NCBI GenBank assembly: GCA_022316685.1
Contig: JAKJHU010000156.1
Location: 124,001-188,000 of the forward strand
Length of the DNA stretch: 64,000 bases
Reading direction: 5' to 3'
Source: Progne subis subis
Taxonomy: Eukaryota > Chordata > Aves > Passeriformes > Hirundinidae
Shown here: positions 10,019 through 24,137 of the stretch, in pieces
Numbering within the stretch: position 1 is the stretch's first letter
Layout of the letters: every line of letters begins with the position of its first letter
Made by a program: the position numbers and the translations under genes
Notes under the pieces: generated by a model
Told to the model about the DNA's origin: nothing
Databases searched by the model: none
The model's input: only the letters and a program-made list of their open reading frames with translations

Positions 10019-12089
10019 CTTCCTTCCCTCATGGCCTTGGTATTCTCTGTGCTTGGTGCTGTGCAGGAGTTGTTTGATTTTGTACTTGAAACAAAAAGCC
10101 TACCTGGGGTCTTAAGAGAAAGTAGAAGTTTAAAAAAATGTAGCTTGTTGGCATTTTTAGCGTCAAATCTTCACCCGGGTATTGCGATATCTGCTTGGAT
10201 GATATTTCCTGAAAAAAATTGCTTTACCTACCACAGTCAGGTACATCATCATTTTGAACAAGTTTTTAAGCAGAAGAGTGAAGAATTTTTAAATCTACAT
10301 GTTTTTGACGTTGCAAAGTCTGACTTAGGCTGTGAAGTCGGTAAAGGTTGATTTTTGGCTGTGGGGGCCCTCAGCAGTTATTCATGCTGTCACTAAACAG
10401 CCCTTGAGCATCAAGTCTTTTCAAAACTTTCCTACCTGCAAACCACATTTGCTGTGATATTGTTGGCCTCAAATCCTATGCAAGCGGCAATTCCCAAAAC
10501 TTTTGCAAGGGGAAACAGGGGATCCATTTATTTGAAAGAAGAAAGGTTTTCTGTATGCATGACTACTATCCCCAAAGGCAGAAAGAGAAACTTCCATAAA
10601 ACTTCAAGCCAGAGAAGTTACTTTTGCCATAAACCATTTAGAAGAAGTCATTAAGGGGAATGTCATTCCTCATCTAAACTTTTTTCTCCTTGAAGTTTTC
10701 ATTAATCTTTGCTCATGAGAGGAACTCTTGCTGCTCTGGAGGAAGAGGAGGAGGATGTCTCTGAGGCTGTGGAGGGGGGGTGTGAAAATAGTTTCTTTTT
10801 CAGTGGTTCTCACTTGTTTTGAGATAAGTTTGTTTGAATAACCTCTCTTTAGGATATACTAAGCAGATTTGGGTATCAGAATTATTGACTATCAAAAAGA
10901 GTATCATTGTAATATGATAAACTGCTCTTTTGAGTTTTTTTCCCCCGAGGTTTTAGAGGAGTTAGTTTTAAGCTCTTATCTCAAATTCTCTGCATCTTAG
11001 AGTCGTGGGAAGCAGTGGAAAGCTGCTGAGTGATCTCTGTTGGAGGCCTCCAGCCTTTCTTTGCGAAGCTTCAGTTGAGATAGCTCTTGTTAGTTCAGTG
11101 TCATCTCCTTGCTCCCCTGGTCAGTGCTCTGCCGTGCTGCTGGCTTTCCCAGGGCAGCCCAGTGAGCCCCATGTGCGCTCTTACGGATGGGTGGGCAGAG
11201 ATCTGGAGCATATGAGATCGGAGCAGTAAGATGCAAATGCACTGGAGCTGGTCCTGTGTGGCTCCCTGGGTCATAGCTGCAGGGTTTTGGTGCTGTGCTG
11301 GCATAAGCATAATCTTTTTCAGCGCTGGAGAGTCCCTGATTTCATGAAGTAAAAGCCGCCTAGGACTCTTTCAGCTGTTTCAGTTCTTGTGGGTGTCGTC
11401 TAGAGGTTGTTATGAAAATAAAACCCAGCAGATAAATAGATTACATTTGGGGTCAAGCATTTTAAAGCATTGTCTAAGAGGGGTTTTTATTATTATTTAT
11501 TGGGCAGGTCTCGTGTCAAGCAAAATGAATGCCAGCTGCACTGATAGAGCCAGGTGATTAAGAACTGGACTGGTATTAAGGTCACTGGCCGAATTAGAGA
11601 ATCAGATGGATTAATGTTTGCACAATATTGAAGTATGTGCCAGCTGCCAGCAGCTGTGGTCTTTGTTTTTCTCTTAAAATTGAAAAGAAATGTAGAATTT
11701 TAATGCCTCTCCACTATAAACTTGACAGTTAAATGCCTGATGGCAGTAATGGGTAAACTTTGTTGGGACAGATCACTGAATATTTCTGTGAAGTGTTGTG
11801 CGGGCATTCATCTCCATTCCCTCCCAAACCGAGCTCTGTAAATTAGTGTTCTGTTGTTTTGCCAGGGATCTGCCTGTTCCTTGGTTTGCTACTCCAGGTA
11901 ACGATGCATTTACCTAATGAAGCTCCTGCAGATGACCAAAGCACAACCTGCACAAGGAAAAGAAACATTCAGAACATTACATTCCTTTTCCTTTCCTCCT
12001 GATTTCTTGCCTTGAATCTGAGGTTGCTCAGTGTGAGGAGAAGCCATGTGCCAGCTCCTGCCCTTGGGTCACAACAACCACTGTAGGCT

Positions 12090-12718
12090 GAGGGAAGAGT
12101 GGCTGGAAAGGATCTGTAAGGAAAGGACCTGGAGGGTGCTGGTCAACAGCAGCTGAAAATGGGCCAGGTGGATAAAAGCCAGTGACCCTTGGGCTGTGCC
12201 AGCCGTGGTGTGCCACAGCCCCAGGGCAGGGCCCGGGCCCTGCTGAGCCCCTCCAGGGCTGTGTGCAGCTCTGGGCCCTCACAAAGAGCGACACTGAGGG
12301 GCTGGAGCCCCAGGAGAGGCTGAGGGAGCTGGGAAAGGGCTCAGCCTGGAGAAAAGGAGGCTCAGGGGGGATCCTTGTGGCTCTGCACAGCTCCCTGACA
12401 GGAGGGGACAGCCGCGGGGGCAGGATGGGCTCTGCTCCCAGTGAACAGGGACAGGGAACAGGAGGAGAGGGAAGGGCCTCAGGCTGGGGCCAGGGGAGGG
12501 GCAGGGTGGACATCAAGGGAAATCTCTCCATGGAGAGGGTGCTCAGGCTTTGGAAGGTTCTGCCCAGGGAGGTTTGGAGACTCCATCCCTGGAGATGTCC
12601 AAGGAAGGCCTGGATGTGGCACTCCGTGCTCTGGGCTGGGGACAAGGTGGGGATCAGTCACAGATTCAACCCCTTGGCCTTGGAGGGCTTTTCCAGCCCA
12701 AAGGAGTCTGTGATTCTA
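12090..12718 (+). mobile_element. CR1 LINE fragment, longest in window (about 630 bp)
   Basis: Starts in the region reading GGTGCTGGTCAACAGCAGCT, passes GGCTGGAGCCCCAGGAGAGG, CTGCACAGCTCCCTGACAGG and TCTCCATGGAGAGGGTGCTC, and ends TTTTCCAGCCCAAAGGAGTC then TGTGATTCTA. Open frames across it (about 12182-13126 on plus) are not a gene: they read CR1 sequence and run into unrelated DNA. Confidence 0.9.
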
Positions 12719-14746
12719 ATGAGCATAGGGCTCCTCTGGAACTCTGCTCATCCTGGTAAGTCTACAGTTGCTGGTTTACCAGAGGTGGAGTCTGTATGTG
12801 AGGTGGCAGATGAGCTTTTTCCTGGGATCAGGGGAGGGTTTAACTTGCTCATGGTTGCTGCACGACTTGACTGCAGTTCTTTACTGGACGTAATGGTCAT
12901 TTTGCCCTGCAGAATGAAATCACTGGTACCAAATGCTGAACCCTTACTCTCTCCAGTGAAGCGGCCAGAACCTGCCATCACTCCCATTTCACAAAATACA
13001 ATTTCAAAGCGCTGTAAGTTCATTAGCAGGGCTGCATCCAGGTCTTGGATTCCTAGATCACCACTGAAGAACCACTTGGGTGTATTTGAACGAGCGATTT
13101 GGCTCTCTGCTGCGGAGCAGAGCTGATTTTGATCCTACAGAGCTGATGACCAGCAGTAGTTGAACACTGATTGCCTAAGTACAACTCTCCAGTTACCAAA
13201 TAATGTGAGTGTAAAAATATGGTGTGTACTGGGGTTTTCTTTGGCATGGCCATAACCTCAGGAATCGGTGTTTGGAAAGCGGAGAACAAATGTTTTAAAT
13301 GCCTGAATATTCCTTTTCGCTTTGGGCTGCATAAGATTTACCAAGAAATCATTAATGCAGACTGTTAATGTGCTGGTGTTACTTTTGATAAGTGGTGTTG
13401 GGATTTCCCCATGGCAACCGCAGTAAACACACAGCGAGAGGCGCTTTCTGCCAAAAACCACAGAATGGCTTTTTTCATGTGCGAGGAAAAAGAAATGTCA
13501 CTGTACTGAACCCGTGAAACTATCATCTATTCTGTTCATGAAAAGCATCCAGCATAAAGCCATTATCTTGATGGGAGTTGAAAACAGGGCGTTTGATGAT
13601 TTTGATGGTTCAGGCTGGTACATAATGACAGTGTGTGACAAATACTCGTGCTTTATTGACAAAATAGCACCAAATGTTTCCTTAAAGCAAAGCAGGCGGC
13701 AAATGCCAGCGAGAGATTAAGCAAACAGTGCGCTGTAGCTTTCTGCAGTCTTTTTTTGATCATCCCACACTGACATTAATGGTCGGCCTTGTCATTTATT
13801 GAGGTTTCTTTTGGGAATAAGAAGGGAAGCAAGGCAGAGAGACCTGCAGTGCAGCTGTTGGGCTGCAGGAGCAGCTGTAAGGGGTTTGGAAGAGGCAGGG
13901 ACTAAGGGCAGCGTGTTCGTCATGAGGGTCACTTGGTCAATAGGTCTCATTTGGAGGGATATTTGTAGAGTGGGTTCTATTAAGGCGTCATTTAACCTCA
14001 TGTACTTGTTCTTGTGTTTTGGGTTCTGTTGAGGCTGCCCAGACGCAGATGTAAAGGTCACTTGTCTGAAGGGATAACCAGAGTAAATCTCTCCATGTAT
14101 TGAGATGTTAGAGCAAGGGCTTTCTGAGGAGCCCTGTAGGATCTGGCTGCAGTGTGGGTACAGTCCCTGTGATTTACAAGGTAGGCACATCTGTATTTTC
14201 TGGCTCTAAATGCTCCATGTGGGTGGTACTCAAAGTCTTGCTTTGAGAAATGTTCCCTCTGTATTGCCTGATAACTGCTATTTGTGCCTTGACTTTCACT
14301 AGCCTATAGATAGAGAGAGCTATTGAATTAAAGATTCAGCAGTATCAGTTCTGGTTACATCAAAGTTTGATTTTTAAATGAATTGATGATGTGTCTCGAC
14401 TGCTGAGCTTGGGGAAGTTCATTTCAGCCTTGAAGGTACTTAATAAGAAATAAATTCAAAGTTTCTTGGGAAAATCCCAGTGTTAGTAGAGGCTTCTTGT
14501 TTTTCCCGGCTCCCATTTTGTGAATGAAACCTCCCAGCAGATCTTTCCTACTTGGAAAGATTAGATGCTGATGTTTTGCTACTTAGATATGAAGGGGAAC
14601 TGAAATACTGTGCTGAGTGCTGCCAGCTCCTGGTGCTTCCAAGTCATTTATAATCCCTCTTTGTTTGCATGTATTTGTCAGTCAGCTTGTCTGGCTCCTT
14701 TGACAGAGAATCTGGATTCCTAAAAATGCTGGGTTTAGGACTTGCT

Positions 14747-14774
14747 GTGTATATGCATATACATATATATGTGT
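14747..14774. repeat. TATA-rich simple repeat
   Basis: A short alternating purine-pyrimidine run (GTATATGCATATACATATATATGTG type) that is partly self-complementary. Confidence 0.7.
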
Positions 14775-15754
14775 GGGGTTTGAGAAGAGGGTTCTGCATC
14801 ACTAGTGTGAGTTCTTTCCCTCTTACTCCCATGCAAATAGTTGCTTAACAGCAGTGCCAATGTATTAAACATAAGGAAAAACTCTTGAAAAAGTGGGTGC
14901 TGAACCAATCAGTGCAGCTGTATTTGATTTGATTTGTAGGGATGTGTAAGGCATTTATGGAGCTGCCTCTCTCCTTAGTTTCTCTGCTGCTTCTGTGGGA
15001 GCAGATGTTATTTGGGTGTTAAAAGCACAATATTTCACCTTAACGAGTTACTGTTTGCTCTCACTACTAAGTGGCACTTCTTTTCTGAGGGCGAACCCTG
15101 AGAAATCGGTAGTGGCCCTTAACCCTGCCAGCATTGCTCTTACGGGCATTCCTGCAGAGGTGATGCTCTCCCTCCTGCCAAAACCAGGGGCTCCCAAACC
15201 CCAAAGCCTTCTCTGGGGTGGGTGTCAGAATGACAGAGTGCCTGAGACATCTCCTGCTCTTCCAGGGCTCGTGTTGCGTTCGTATCCGGGGGAAACTGCC
15301 TGGGAAACTGGGATGTTGACCCAACTGTTCCTTATGCAACATCCTAATTCAGAAGCTCCTCTGTTCAGAGATACAGAAGTATTTATGTTGGCAAGGCAAC
15401 AGCTTTTATGCCTTGACCTCTTGTGTCCTGCAGGGAAAAAAATCCGATTTTGTGCTCATGGAGGACACGATGTTTAACTTTCTCTCCACTCTTAGTTACT
15501 AAAGCTGTTAAAATTGACCGTGCATTGCTCTTCACAGCTTTCAGGGGATTGTGTTCAGGCCTTGGAGAGAAATTAAAATTTTGTCTTCTCTGACATGACT
15601 TGAATTGAAAAATCACCTGTTTTGCCTCATCCTTGGCTGCAGAGTGTTGGTTTCCTTGCTCAGGCTCTTCCTCACGGTCCAGGATGGCCAGTCCTCGCTG
15701 GTTATCATTGTACCCCTCTCACATTGTGTCCTCTTGTCCCCTCCTCATGAGGAG

Positions 15755-15948
15755 CTCATCCCATCCCACCCCTGCCATGGGCAGGGACACCTTCCACTAT
15801 CTAAGGTGGCTCCAAGCCCCAATGTCCAACCTGGCCTTGGACACTTCAGGGATCCAGGGGCAGCCACAGCTTCTCTGGGCACCCTGTGCCAGGGCCTCAC
15901 CAGCCTCTGAATAAAGAATTTCTTCCCAATATCTAATCTAAATCTTTC
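15755..15948 (-). mobile_element. CR1 LINE 3' fragment
   Basis: Minus-strand copy with CTGCCATGGGCAGGGACACC, CAGCCACAGCTTCTCTGGGC and AAGAATTTCTTCCCAATATC. The terminal tail side is missing. Confidence 0.92.
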
Positions 15949-17295
15949 TTTTTTTTACTTTGATATAGTTCCCCCTTGTACTGTCACTATGACTTTGTAA
16001 AAAGCCCGCTTAGGTACTCAAAGTCCACAATGAGGTCTCCCCAGAGCCTTCTTACATCCTGACTTGTTAAATTTGTCAATGAATATTTTGTTTTAATAAA
16101 AAGAGGCTAATTACTGCCCTCAGGAGAAGGTGTTATCTTTGATTTCGTGCTGTTGGCCAGGAATTTCCTGAGATTTCCAGCATGGTCTTGGGCAGCTTTT
16201 TTGCTATTCAAGAGCTAAGTGGAGATATTTTTAATTCCATCCAGAGTTGTGCATGGCAGGGTTGTTTCCCAAGGGTCAGAGGAAGAAGAGGGCAGCTCTA
16301 AAGGGCTTTACTGAAAAAAGATGTTTTAAAAGTAGTGTTCTAAAGTCCCTGGGACTGAAGGGGCCTCTTTCAGCTCCCATTTGCAGAGCTCTGTCTCAGT
16401 GGGGTCACCTGGGTGTTAGTGAAATGCCTTTGAATGCGAGCAGTTCTGGCCAAAATATGTTATTTTTGTATCTGATTCTAATCTCTCGAAAATATCTTAG
16501 CATGTCTTAAGTCTTCAAAATTCCTGTCTATTTCTGAGTTAGCTGGGAAGTCACTGCTTGGGGCAGATGATGGTATTTATATTCTGCTTCTGGGCGAGGT
16601 GGGGATGGGGCCTTCCAGGAGGGGAACAGAAAAAAAAATCTTTCTTTTCAGTTTAGATATCTGCAGAGCTTCCCGGGTGACTCAGGGTGAGGCTGTTTGA
16701 GAATGACAGGCTCTGAAAAGAGCAGGTTGGGATCAGATGAAAGAGATGGATGTTTGACTGCGTATAAAGATGTGTAAACAGCTTGAATATTTCTGTACGG
16801 GTGCACCAGAGGCATGGAAATGCCGGGAGTCTGTTTGGCTGCGTTGAAAACTTGTGGGAATCCTTCCCTTTTGCCCCTTCTTATCTCTTGCTCTTGTGAA
16901 CATTAAGGGTGGGCAGTGAAAAGCGAAATCGTGCGGTTGGTTTGCTTTAGTTCAGACTTAAACATTCCTGAGATTATTGCCACGTTTTACTGCTGCCACC
17001 TGCTTTGCCTCCTCACTCCTGGGGGTGAGGAGGCTCTGCAGAGCTCAGGTGTGTCTTCTGCCTGCTGTCTGCCAGTGAATCACCTGCTAATGCAGTTGAC
17101 CTCCAGCCCTTTGAACTGACTCTATTTTTAACCTAAAGCAGGGTGGAGAATTCATGCTAGAGGCTGATCAGACAGCGCTGCAGTCATCTGAAGACTTCAT
17201 GTTGCTCTAACTGCCCCCTTCCTGCAGGAAACAGAGCTGTGGAAGAACTTGTTCTCCAAAGCACTTTTGAGAGATGCCCAAATTAAACCAAACAA

Positions 17296-17342
17296 ATATA
17301 TGTATGTAATCTGTGTGTATAAATTATATATATGTATGTTTA
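17296..17342. repeat. AT-rich simple repeat
   Basis: Interrupted TATATGTATG-type units, including TAAATTATATATATGTATG. Confidence 0.65.
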
Positions 17343-19780
17343 GTCATGGCATCTGAAAGTTTTTCAGTTCAATTGTGCCTGTAAAATAGAAACACAAAGG
17401 CTGCTATTTTATATGAAGGCTGTAAAACTTTGTTTTCTAGTTTGGCAGATGGTTTTATTCAGTTTAACTCTGATCAAGGTAGCACAGCTATTTCTGTCCT
17501 GAGGTGGTTGTGCAGTGTTGCCTTGCCCCGCTTTTGTGTATTTCTGCCACAACGGCCAAGTTACCCTTCAGTGGTGAAGCTAAAAATCAAGAGGAGCCCT
17601 GTCCATGTGTCCCAAGCCGTGTAAGAGCAGTTCATAACCCCAGATGCCCTTCCCAGTCTCGCAGCTTACTGACAGAAACAAGTAATCTTCCCTTGAAGGA
17701 CGGTGGGGATTAAAGTGCAGGCCAGTGTTTGTCCTTTGGCTGTAGCACATCTCTCAGCACCCGTCATTCTCGTGCTTCTTGATGTTTATGGCGGCTCCTT
17801 GCACCTGGGGCATTCCTGTCCCAGGTCCTGCTGTAGATGAGCAGGATGGCAGTACCACTCGTTTCTTCTTCCCAGCTTCTCCCACCTACATCCCAGGCAG
17901 AGCAGCACCAGGGTCGGTATTATCCTTTGTTTAAGGAGGGAACCGTTCTCTTGGGTGGCTTTTACTGGCTGTGTTCATCTGATCGGTTTGGAGCCCATCC
18001 ACATTTGGGGTGGTGAAATAGTGCTTGGTTCTGAGGGACCTTTGTGTCCCTTCTGGATGAAGTCTGAGGGTCTGCAAGGGAGCATCTCAGGAGCAGGACT
18101 TTCCTGGGATTGCTTTGATAGAGGGACCAGAAAGCTGCCTTTAGAATAAGGGACTCCAGAACAGAGTGGGATTTATTTGCTGTGTTAATTACAGTTTTGA
18201 TCTAGGTAACTGTTAAATGATGTTATATTAACTCCTTCCTATGATTAGGTGCCTTTTGCCATGAAAATGGAAGCTCTGCTTTCCTTGTGGATTATGGCTT
18301 GCAGTCCCAGATGTTGTATTTCACACTACCGCTGAAACTTGAGTATGAAATCCCTGCAGGCCCTCAAGGTGTGTGTGGGCACCTTGTGGGCTTTCACCTG
18401 GGCATCCTTTCATTCAGGTGCCTTGGAAAGCAATGAGCACACTCAAGGAGCACACTGAAGGAGATTGTTCTTGGAGTCCCTCCTGGAAGTTTCTTTGGCT
18501 GGAGCACAGGCCGTGCTTGTCGAGGTTGGCTGCAGTAACCAGGCAGAGGTGTTAGGGTGAAGCTCCTCTTCTTTATACTTGCAGGATACGTTCCTGTCAC
18601 AGCTTGCATTAACCTCTACCCTCGCCAAGTATGTCAGGAATTGACTGATAACAAATCCCTTTCCATCCCCAAAGAAAGAAGGAATGGAGTGTGAGCCGAG
18701 CGTGCCTGCTCTGCTTTGTACTTTTAGGGCTCCCAGGTTGAGAATCAGCTGTATCAGCGTGATGCTGCCCATAAATAGTGTGGATAAACTATATGGAGAC
18801 AGGTTGTTGTTGCGTGGAAGAACTGATGGAAAACCAGTTTGGTGTTGGGGGCTTGACAGCATTTAGTGGGTGATGGGGCTGGTTATGGTGTAGTAATGAT
18901 TTCTAAAATGTGCATGGCCCTGTTTCCACAAGCACAGCACTTCCTACAGCTTTCCTTCAGGTGTGGTTGGCTGCCAGGTCAGTGTCCTGTCCCCAGATAC
19001 CCCACTGCAGGTGTCTGCTGGTGGCTTCTGAGTGTCTCTGTCCCTGTTGGCTTGTCCAGCCTCCTCCCCCAGCCCACTCACAGCTGCCACTGCTGCCCTT
19101 GGGGAATAAAAGCAGAGGAATTGAACTGTTCCTTCCCTCCTGCAGGAGGGAGCTGAGTTACCCAGCCAAGCTCGAGTGAGCACTGCAGATTCGGGATGGA
19201 GAATTCCCACTCCCACTCTTTCTGTGTGTTACACTGTTACACTCTAAGTAAAAAGCTGATTTCTTTCTGGACCCCATCTGAGTTCCTTTCCTGCAGAATA
19301 ATGCTAGGAATGTGTCACTGCAGTCATCACAAACACTGCTGGCCTTGGCTGTTTACATGTGCTGTCTGTCCCCTGTCCCCCAGCGCTGGCAGCACCAGCC
19401 GTCCCCAGGGGAGGAGGAAGGAAAGGTTTTGTGCAGTAAAAACGGAACAAAGATCACAGCAAAAACATAAAATGTATTTTTTCCCTGCTAAGATCAATAA
19501 AAATGGGCTTCTGTGCATTTTTTTCAGTTATTCGGATGATGAGCTTTGATAAATACTTGACCAACAAGCAGTGGGTGCTGGATTTGAGTTCAAGGAGCCT
19601 CATGTAACCTCCACAAAGGGCTTCCCAGATAAACCAAGGCTAAATTTGGGCTCACACCACTCTAGTTTAGCTTATCTTGTCAGCTCTTGGACCCTTTTCA
19701 GCCAGTCTCAGAGGAATTTTTTCCCTTAATTCCCTTTCTTCAACGGCATGGCATTTTGGGGGATTACATATGATTTATTT

Positions 19781-19836
19781 CCATATATAAACACATATAT
19801 GTAATATATATATATAAAAAATATATATGTGTGTAT
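19781..19836. repeat. AT-rich simple repeat
   Basis: Interrupted (AT)n with ACACATATATG, TAATATATATATATAAAAAA and ATATATATGTGTGT sections. Confidence 0.75.
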
Positions 19837-22787
19837 TTTTTCTGTAATGTAGAAATCTGTGTCAAATGAAGTCTGCTTGCAGTGCCTTTATTTCAGGCAC
19901 ATTCCTCTGCATATTTAATAATTTGATGGCTGTGGCTAAGCTGGTGAGCTGTGTGATAGGAGTTTGGAGTCAGGCTGTGTCCTTGCTCTCTGGGCTGGAA
20001 ATTTTTGAGTAATAAAGGCAGTTGTGTTTAACTCCAACTCATGAAATCACTTAAAGTGAATTTTACCACCTTTATTTCTTCATGTTTGTTTAGTGGAATA
20101 TGCACCCAGCAGGCCAAACCTAGGAAAAAGTGATTGCAGAACCAATAAAATCAGCTGGGTGTTGAAATAAGCAGTTTTGCAGCATTCTCACTTGGGTTTT
20201 TTTCCTTCATTTCAATGTCATGTTTTTTCCAGTGAGGATGACTTGTGCTTAAAACCTTGGGCCTCAAAGTAGTCGTGAGGCTTTTTGTTGTTTTGTTGGG
20301 GGTTTTAAGGGCATTTTTAATGATTCTGTCACAGATTTTGGCAGCATTTTTGAGGAGCATTTCCAGGACACTGTAATTGGTACACGAAGTGGGAGCCAGT
20401 TTGTGTAAATGCAGCTTGAATTACAGCACAGCTTTTGAAGTCTTGAGTCTTTGAGGTTCTGGTCACCTGAATTTTCAGGAAGGAGTGTGGCATTTAATTC
20501 CTGCAGCAGATTTTTGAGCTGGAAACTCTATGGCTGCTTATATTGAAGTGAGATTTAAGTATTGGATTTTCTTGGAAAATACCAATAAAAGCTGGGGGAT
20601 CAATGCAAAACCCCAAAGGTCAAGTTTTCAGTAGAAAACTGGTGTGCTGTTCGTAGCTTTTGTCCCTGGGCACGTTATAAATCACTTCTGGAAATAATTT
20701 GGGAATTACTGAGTAGAATTTCAGCTGCCTTGATGCTGTGAGGAAGAAGCATCCTGCGCTGAAGCAGCCTTGAAAGAGTGGCGTGCCATTTTTCCTTCAT
20801 TGTTGATGCTGTTTGGGGGCAGGCAGGGGATTGGTGTGGTTTGGGGTTCCTCAGCTCAGCTTTAGGTACTGCTCTCTTGATAAAGGATCTGCTTTTAGCT
20901 CCAGGGGCTCTCCCTCCCCAGCATTTTTCGGCCTGGGTAGTGAGATTGATTTACTGGAATGTTGTGGCATGTTTAACGTGGATGTTTGTCCATGATGCCA
21001 GTGGATGTCATGTTTTTGGATAAATGACTGATTTTCTGAGGATCTCATTGACAAACGCTTAATTGTTGCTTCAAAATGCTTCATGCTCACCGTATGTCTG
21101 TGTTGGGGGAGACGCTGAGGTATAGGCTGTCAAATACGGTGTCTGTATCAAAGTACTCAAAACTTACATTGCTTGTTCTTTGGTTTATGCAGAAAATCTC
21201 CTAATTCCTCATCTGATTCATCACGGACATTTTATTCCTCAGATACCGCTTGGGTAATGTCAGCTTTCCATTTATTGCGCTGTGATTTCCGATAGTTCCT
21301 TTTTGAAATTCAGCATATTTCCCTTATTTATTTTTTTTTTTTTTAAACAGTAAGGATTGTGGTGACATCTCTATTTGATTTAAAAGATAAATGCCTGACT
21401 CTGGGGAGTTCAGCTGTCTGAAAACACCTTTAAAGGTACATGAGGTTTTTTCCCTCCAGGTGAAAATGCTCCCATCCTTTGTTGGAAGTGGGAATGAGCG
21501 TGGCAGATGATGAATTCTTGGGAAGGGTGGAGGGACAGCCTTTGTCACCCAGGCTATCTGCAGGGGTGGTCACACTGGGGGTCACTCAAGTGACACAGCA
21601 AAACCTTGTGAACAGGCAGGTCATGGGTATTTTAGGGTGCAGTGGTGCAGCACTTGGGGGCGGCCAGAGGTTTTCATTCCTTGGCGTGAGATGCAATCCT
21701 GAGCAAGGGTCTAATTCAGAGGCACAATTTTCAGCCTGAAATCCATGGTGGGTTTTTTACTGCATTTATCTCAGGCTTTTCCTTCATATGGAGACTGGTC
21801 TCAGAGATTTCTTCATTCTTTGGGAGCCCTCTGTGACTGTCTGCCTACTTTTTTAATGGGGAAAAACTCAAGTAATGCTTCCCTAGGTAATTTTGTTCAT
21901 TCTTCTTGTGTATTACAGTGCCTAAAGCAATTTAATAGGTAACATAGCTGAGATTTTTTTTTTTTCTGCTGTAGCCTTGGTATAATTTGCCATGACAGTT
22001 GCTTTAGAGGTTTGCAGATGACGAACGTGTCTGGTTGTAAGTACACACCTGGTGTAGCTACTTAGAATAAGGTTGGACTTGATCTTGGAAGTCTTCTCCA
22101 TTCTGAATTTCCATGGTGATTTCAATGGGGATGCAGATAACTTCTGGTGTGTGTGCACACAGTAGCGTTGGGATAGAGCAGGGCATGTTGATGATGCTCA
22201 GCTGTAATGCTGAGCAGGGTTAATGAAAATCACCTCACAAGGAGCACCTGGGCAGCATTTCCTCCGAAGGAGGCAGCATTTGAGGAGCCTGGAGGCGCCT
22301 CTGGAAGCAGGGCCGTAAGGGCTTCGTGGAAGAGGGCAGGTTGATCTCATGTGAGGTAGTGTTTTTAGTTTGTATTGTCTGCTGTCCAGCTTTTTCATCC
22401 AAACAGTTGTTTTCTTGTATAAAAATAGTGGGCTTGTGTGCAGCCTTTAATTTTGTCATGCAGCCTGGTAAGGGGATTCTGCTTAAAACTGCCGTGAGCC
22501 TTTTCTTAGCCTCCTGTAGATCCTACCAGAGGGAAGGGCAGCAGGATGTGATCCTCCTACTCTTTTAGGTTCCCTGATAAAGCTCCCTGTGAAATGGCCA
22601 GGCCTAAAATGATGTGTAAATATTCTGCTCTTGCCTTGAAGGCTGGCACCAGGCAGATAAGGGGAGCAAATTGTGCTGAGATACTCATCTTGTGGTCTGA
22701 GTAAGAGGAGAATGAGTTGGACAATAGGGATTATCTGAAATCCTCATTATGTACCTTTTTCTTTGAGTGCACAGGATGAGTGGAGCT

Positions 22788-22879
22788 CAGAGCAACCTGG
22801 TCTGCTGGAAGGTGTCCCTGCCCACGGCAGTAGATGATCTTCTAAGGTCCTTTCCAACCAAACTATTCTATGATTTTTA
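22788..22879 (+). mobile_element. CR1 LINE 3' fragment
   Basis: Short copy with GGAAGGTGTCCCTGCCCACG, GGTCCTTTCCAACCAAACTA and TTCTATGATT. Confidence 0.85.
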
Positions 22880-24000
22880 ATAACTGGAAGGTGCTAAACT
22901 GGAAATATGTTTTTATGTAAATAAGCAGGAGCTGCTAGAACTGTTCACCCTGCTTTTATTTAATGGTCAATCTTCCATTGCATAGCCAGGTGTATCTTGT
23001 CAGATCCCTGACTGTGGTCTCCTCATCTCCTTGAATTGGTTTAGTTTGCATAAGCGGTGGAGCACCAGCTTTCAAAGGCTGGTTAATATTTGTGTGAGTC
23101 AGCAGGGATGTGAATGGTGGGTGGTTCTCAGCCCACGAGGAAATGCTTCCACAGCTGATAAAGGTGAGGTGTTAATTGGAGCCAGCTGGGATGGATGGCA
23201 TTATTGCCTTTGCCTTATATTAAAATGGGTCTGGAGAGTTGGGTTTCAGGTGTTGAGGGTCACCCAAACCACTGTTATAAAATGAGTTGCGTTTTCTTGT
23301 CTGCCTCTTGTTGGTGTTTAGGATAAAAGCTGTTTTGTTTATCCATGAACATGGAAAAAACCTTAGAGTTTTGTGGAATGGAGAGATTTCACTGCTGGCA
23401 TTGCTTTACCACCGTATATAAAGGTTTGTCCCCTCATTTTCTTGCGTATATGGATAATAAGCACATCTGCTTAATCTGAAGATTTCTGTATTAAGCTAGT
23501 TTTGGGTTTCCCTAAACACAACACTCCGAGCAGGAGGCACCTCACCTTTCCAGCTCTGCTTCTATCAGGTACAACTTGATGCCATTTTTCTAATTCTGGG
23601 GTTAGATGTCTTGAGCAGTGAAGAGAAAAAAATCTGGAATGCAGTTGGAACAACCTTACAGCCGTCACTTGGGACCAGGTTACAAGTGGAAACTTGTTGG
23701 CTTGTTAGAAAAGTGAACTTGTGCTGGGAGAGGGAGATTTTCATATTCCATGCCTTTGGGAACAATTTCCATGAGACAGGTGAAGACGGTAAATTTGGAA
23801 ATGCTTGTTTTTCTTCTGGTTTCAAACCAATGCCTGTCACTGTTAAGTTCAGGCTTTTATCTTATAAATAGTATTATTTATTGACAGTGTGACTTGCAGT
23901 ATGGTAAAACCCCATCACTGCTGTGAATTAAGTGGAAAGGTCAGCAAAGGCAATTAAAAATGTGCCAGAATTGTTAAATAAGATATCTATTGAAATTGCC

Positions 24001-24137
24001 ACATCCCTTGAAGTATTCCAGGCTGGATTAGTCTTGGAGCAATCTGGACAAGTGCAAGGTGTCCCTGCCCATGGCAAGGGATTAAATGAGATGGTTTTGT
24101 AGATCCTTTCCAACCCAAGCCATTTAGGGATTCTGTG
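24001..24137 (+). mobile_element. CR1 LINE 3' fragment
   Basis: Contains AAGGTGTCCCTGCCCATGGC, GATCCTTTCCAACCCAAGCC and GGGATTCTGTG. Confidence 0.88.

Noticed and set aside
12182..13126. A 314-codon plus-strand frame
   Set aside because: Its first two thirds are a CR1 LINE fragment and the rest is unrelated unique sequence, so it is not a gene.
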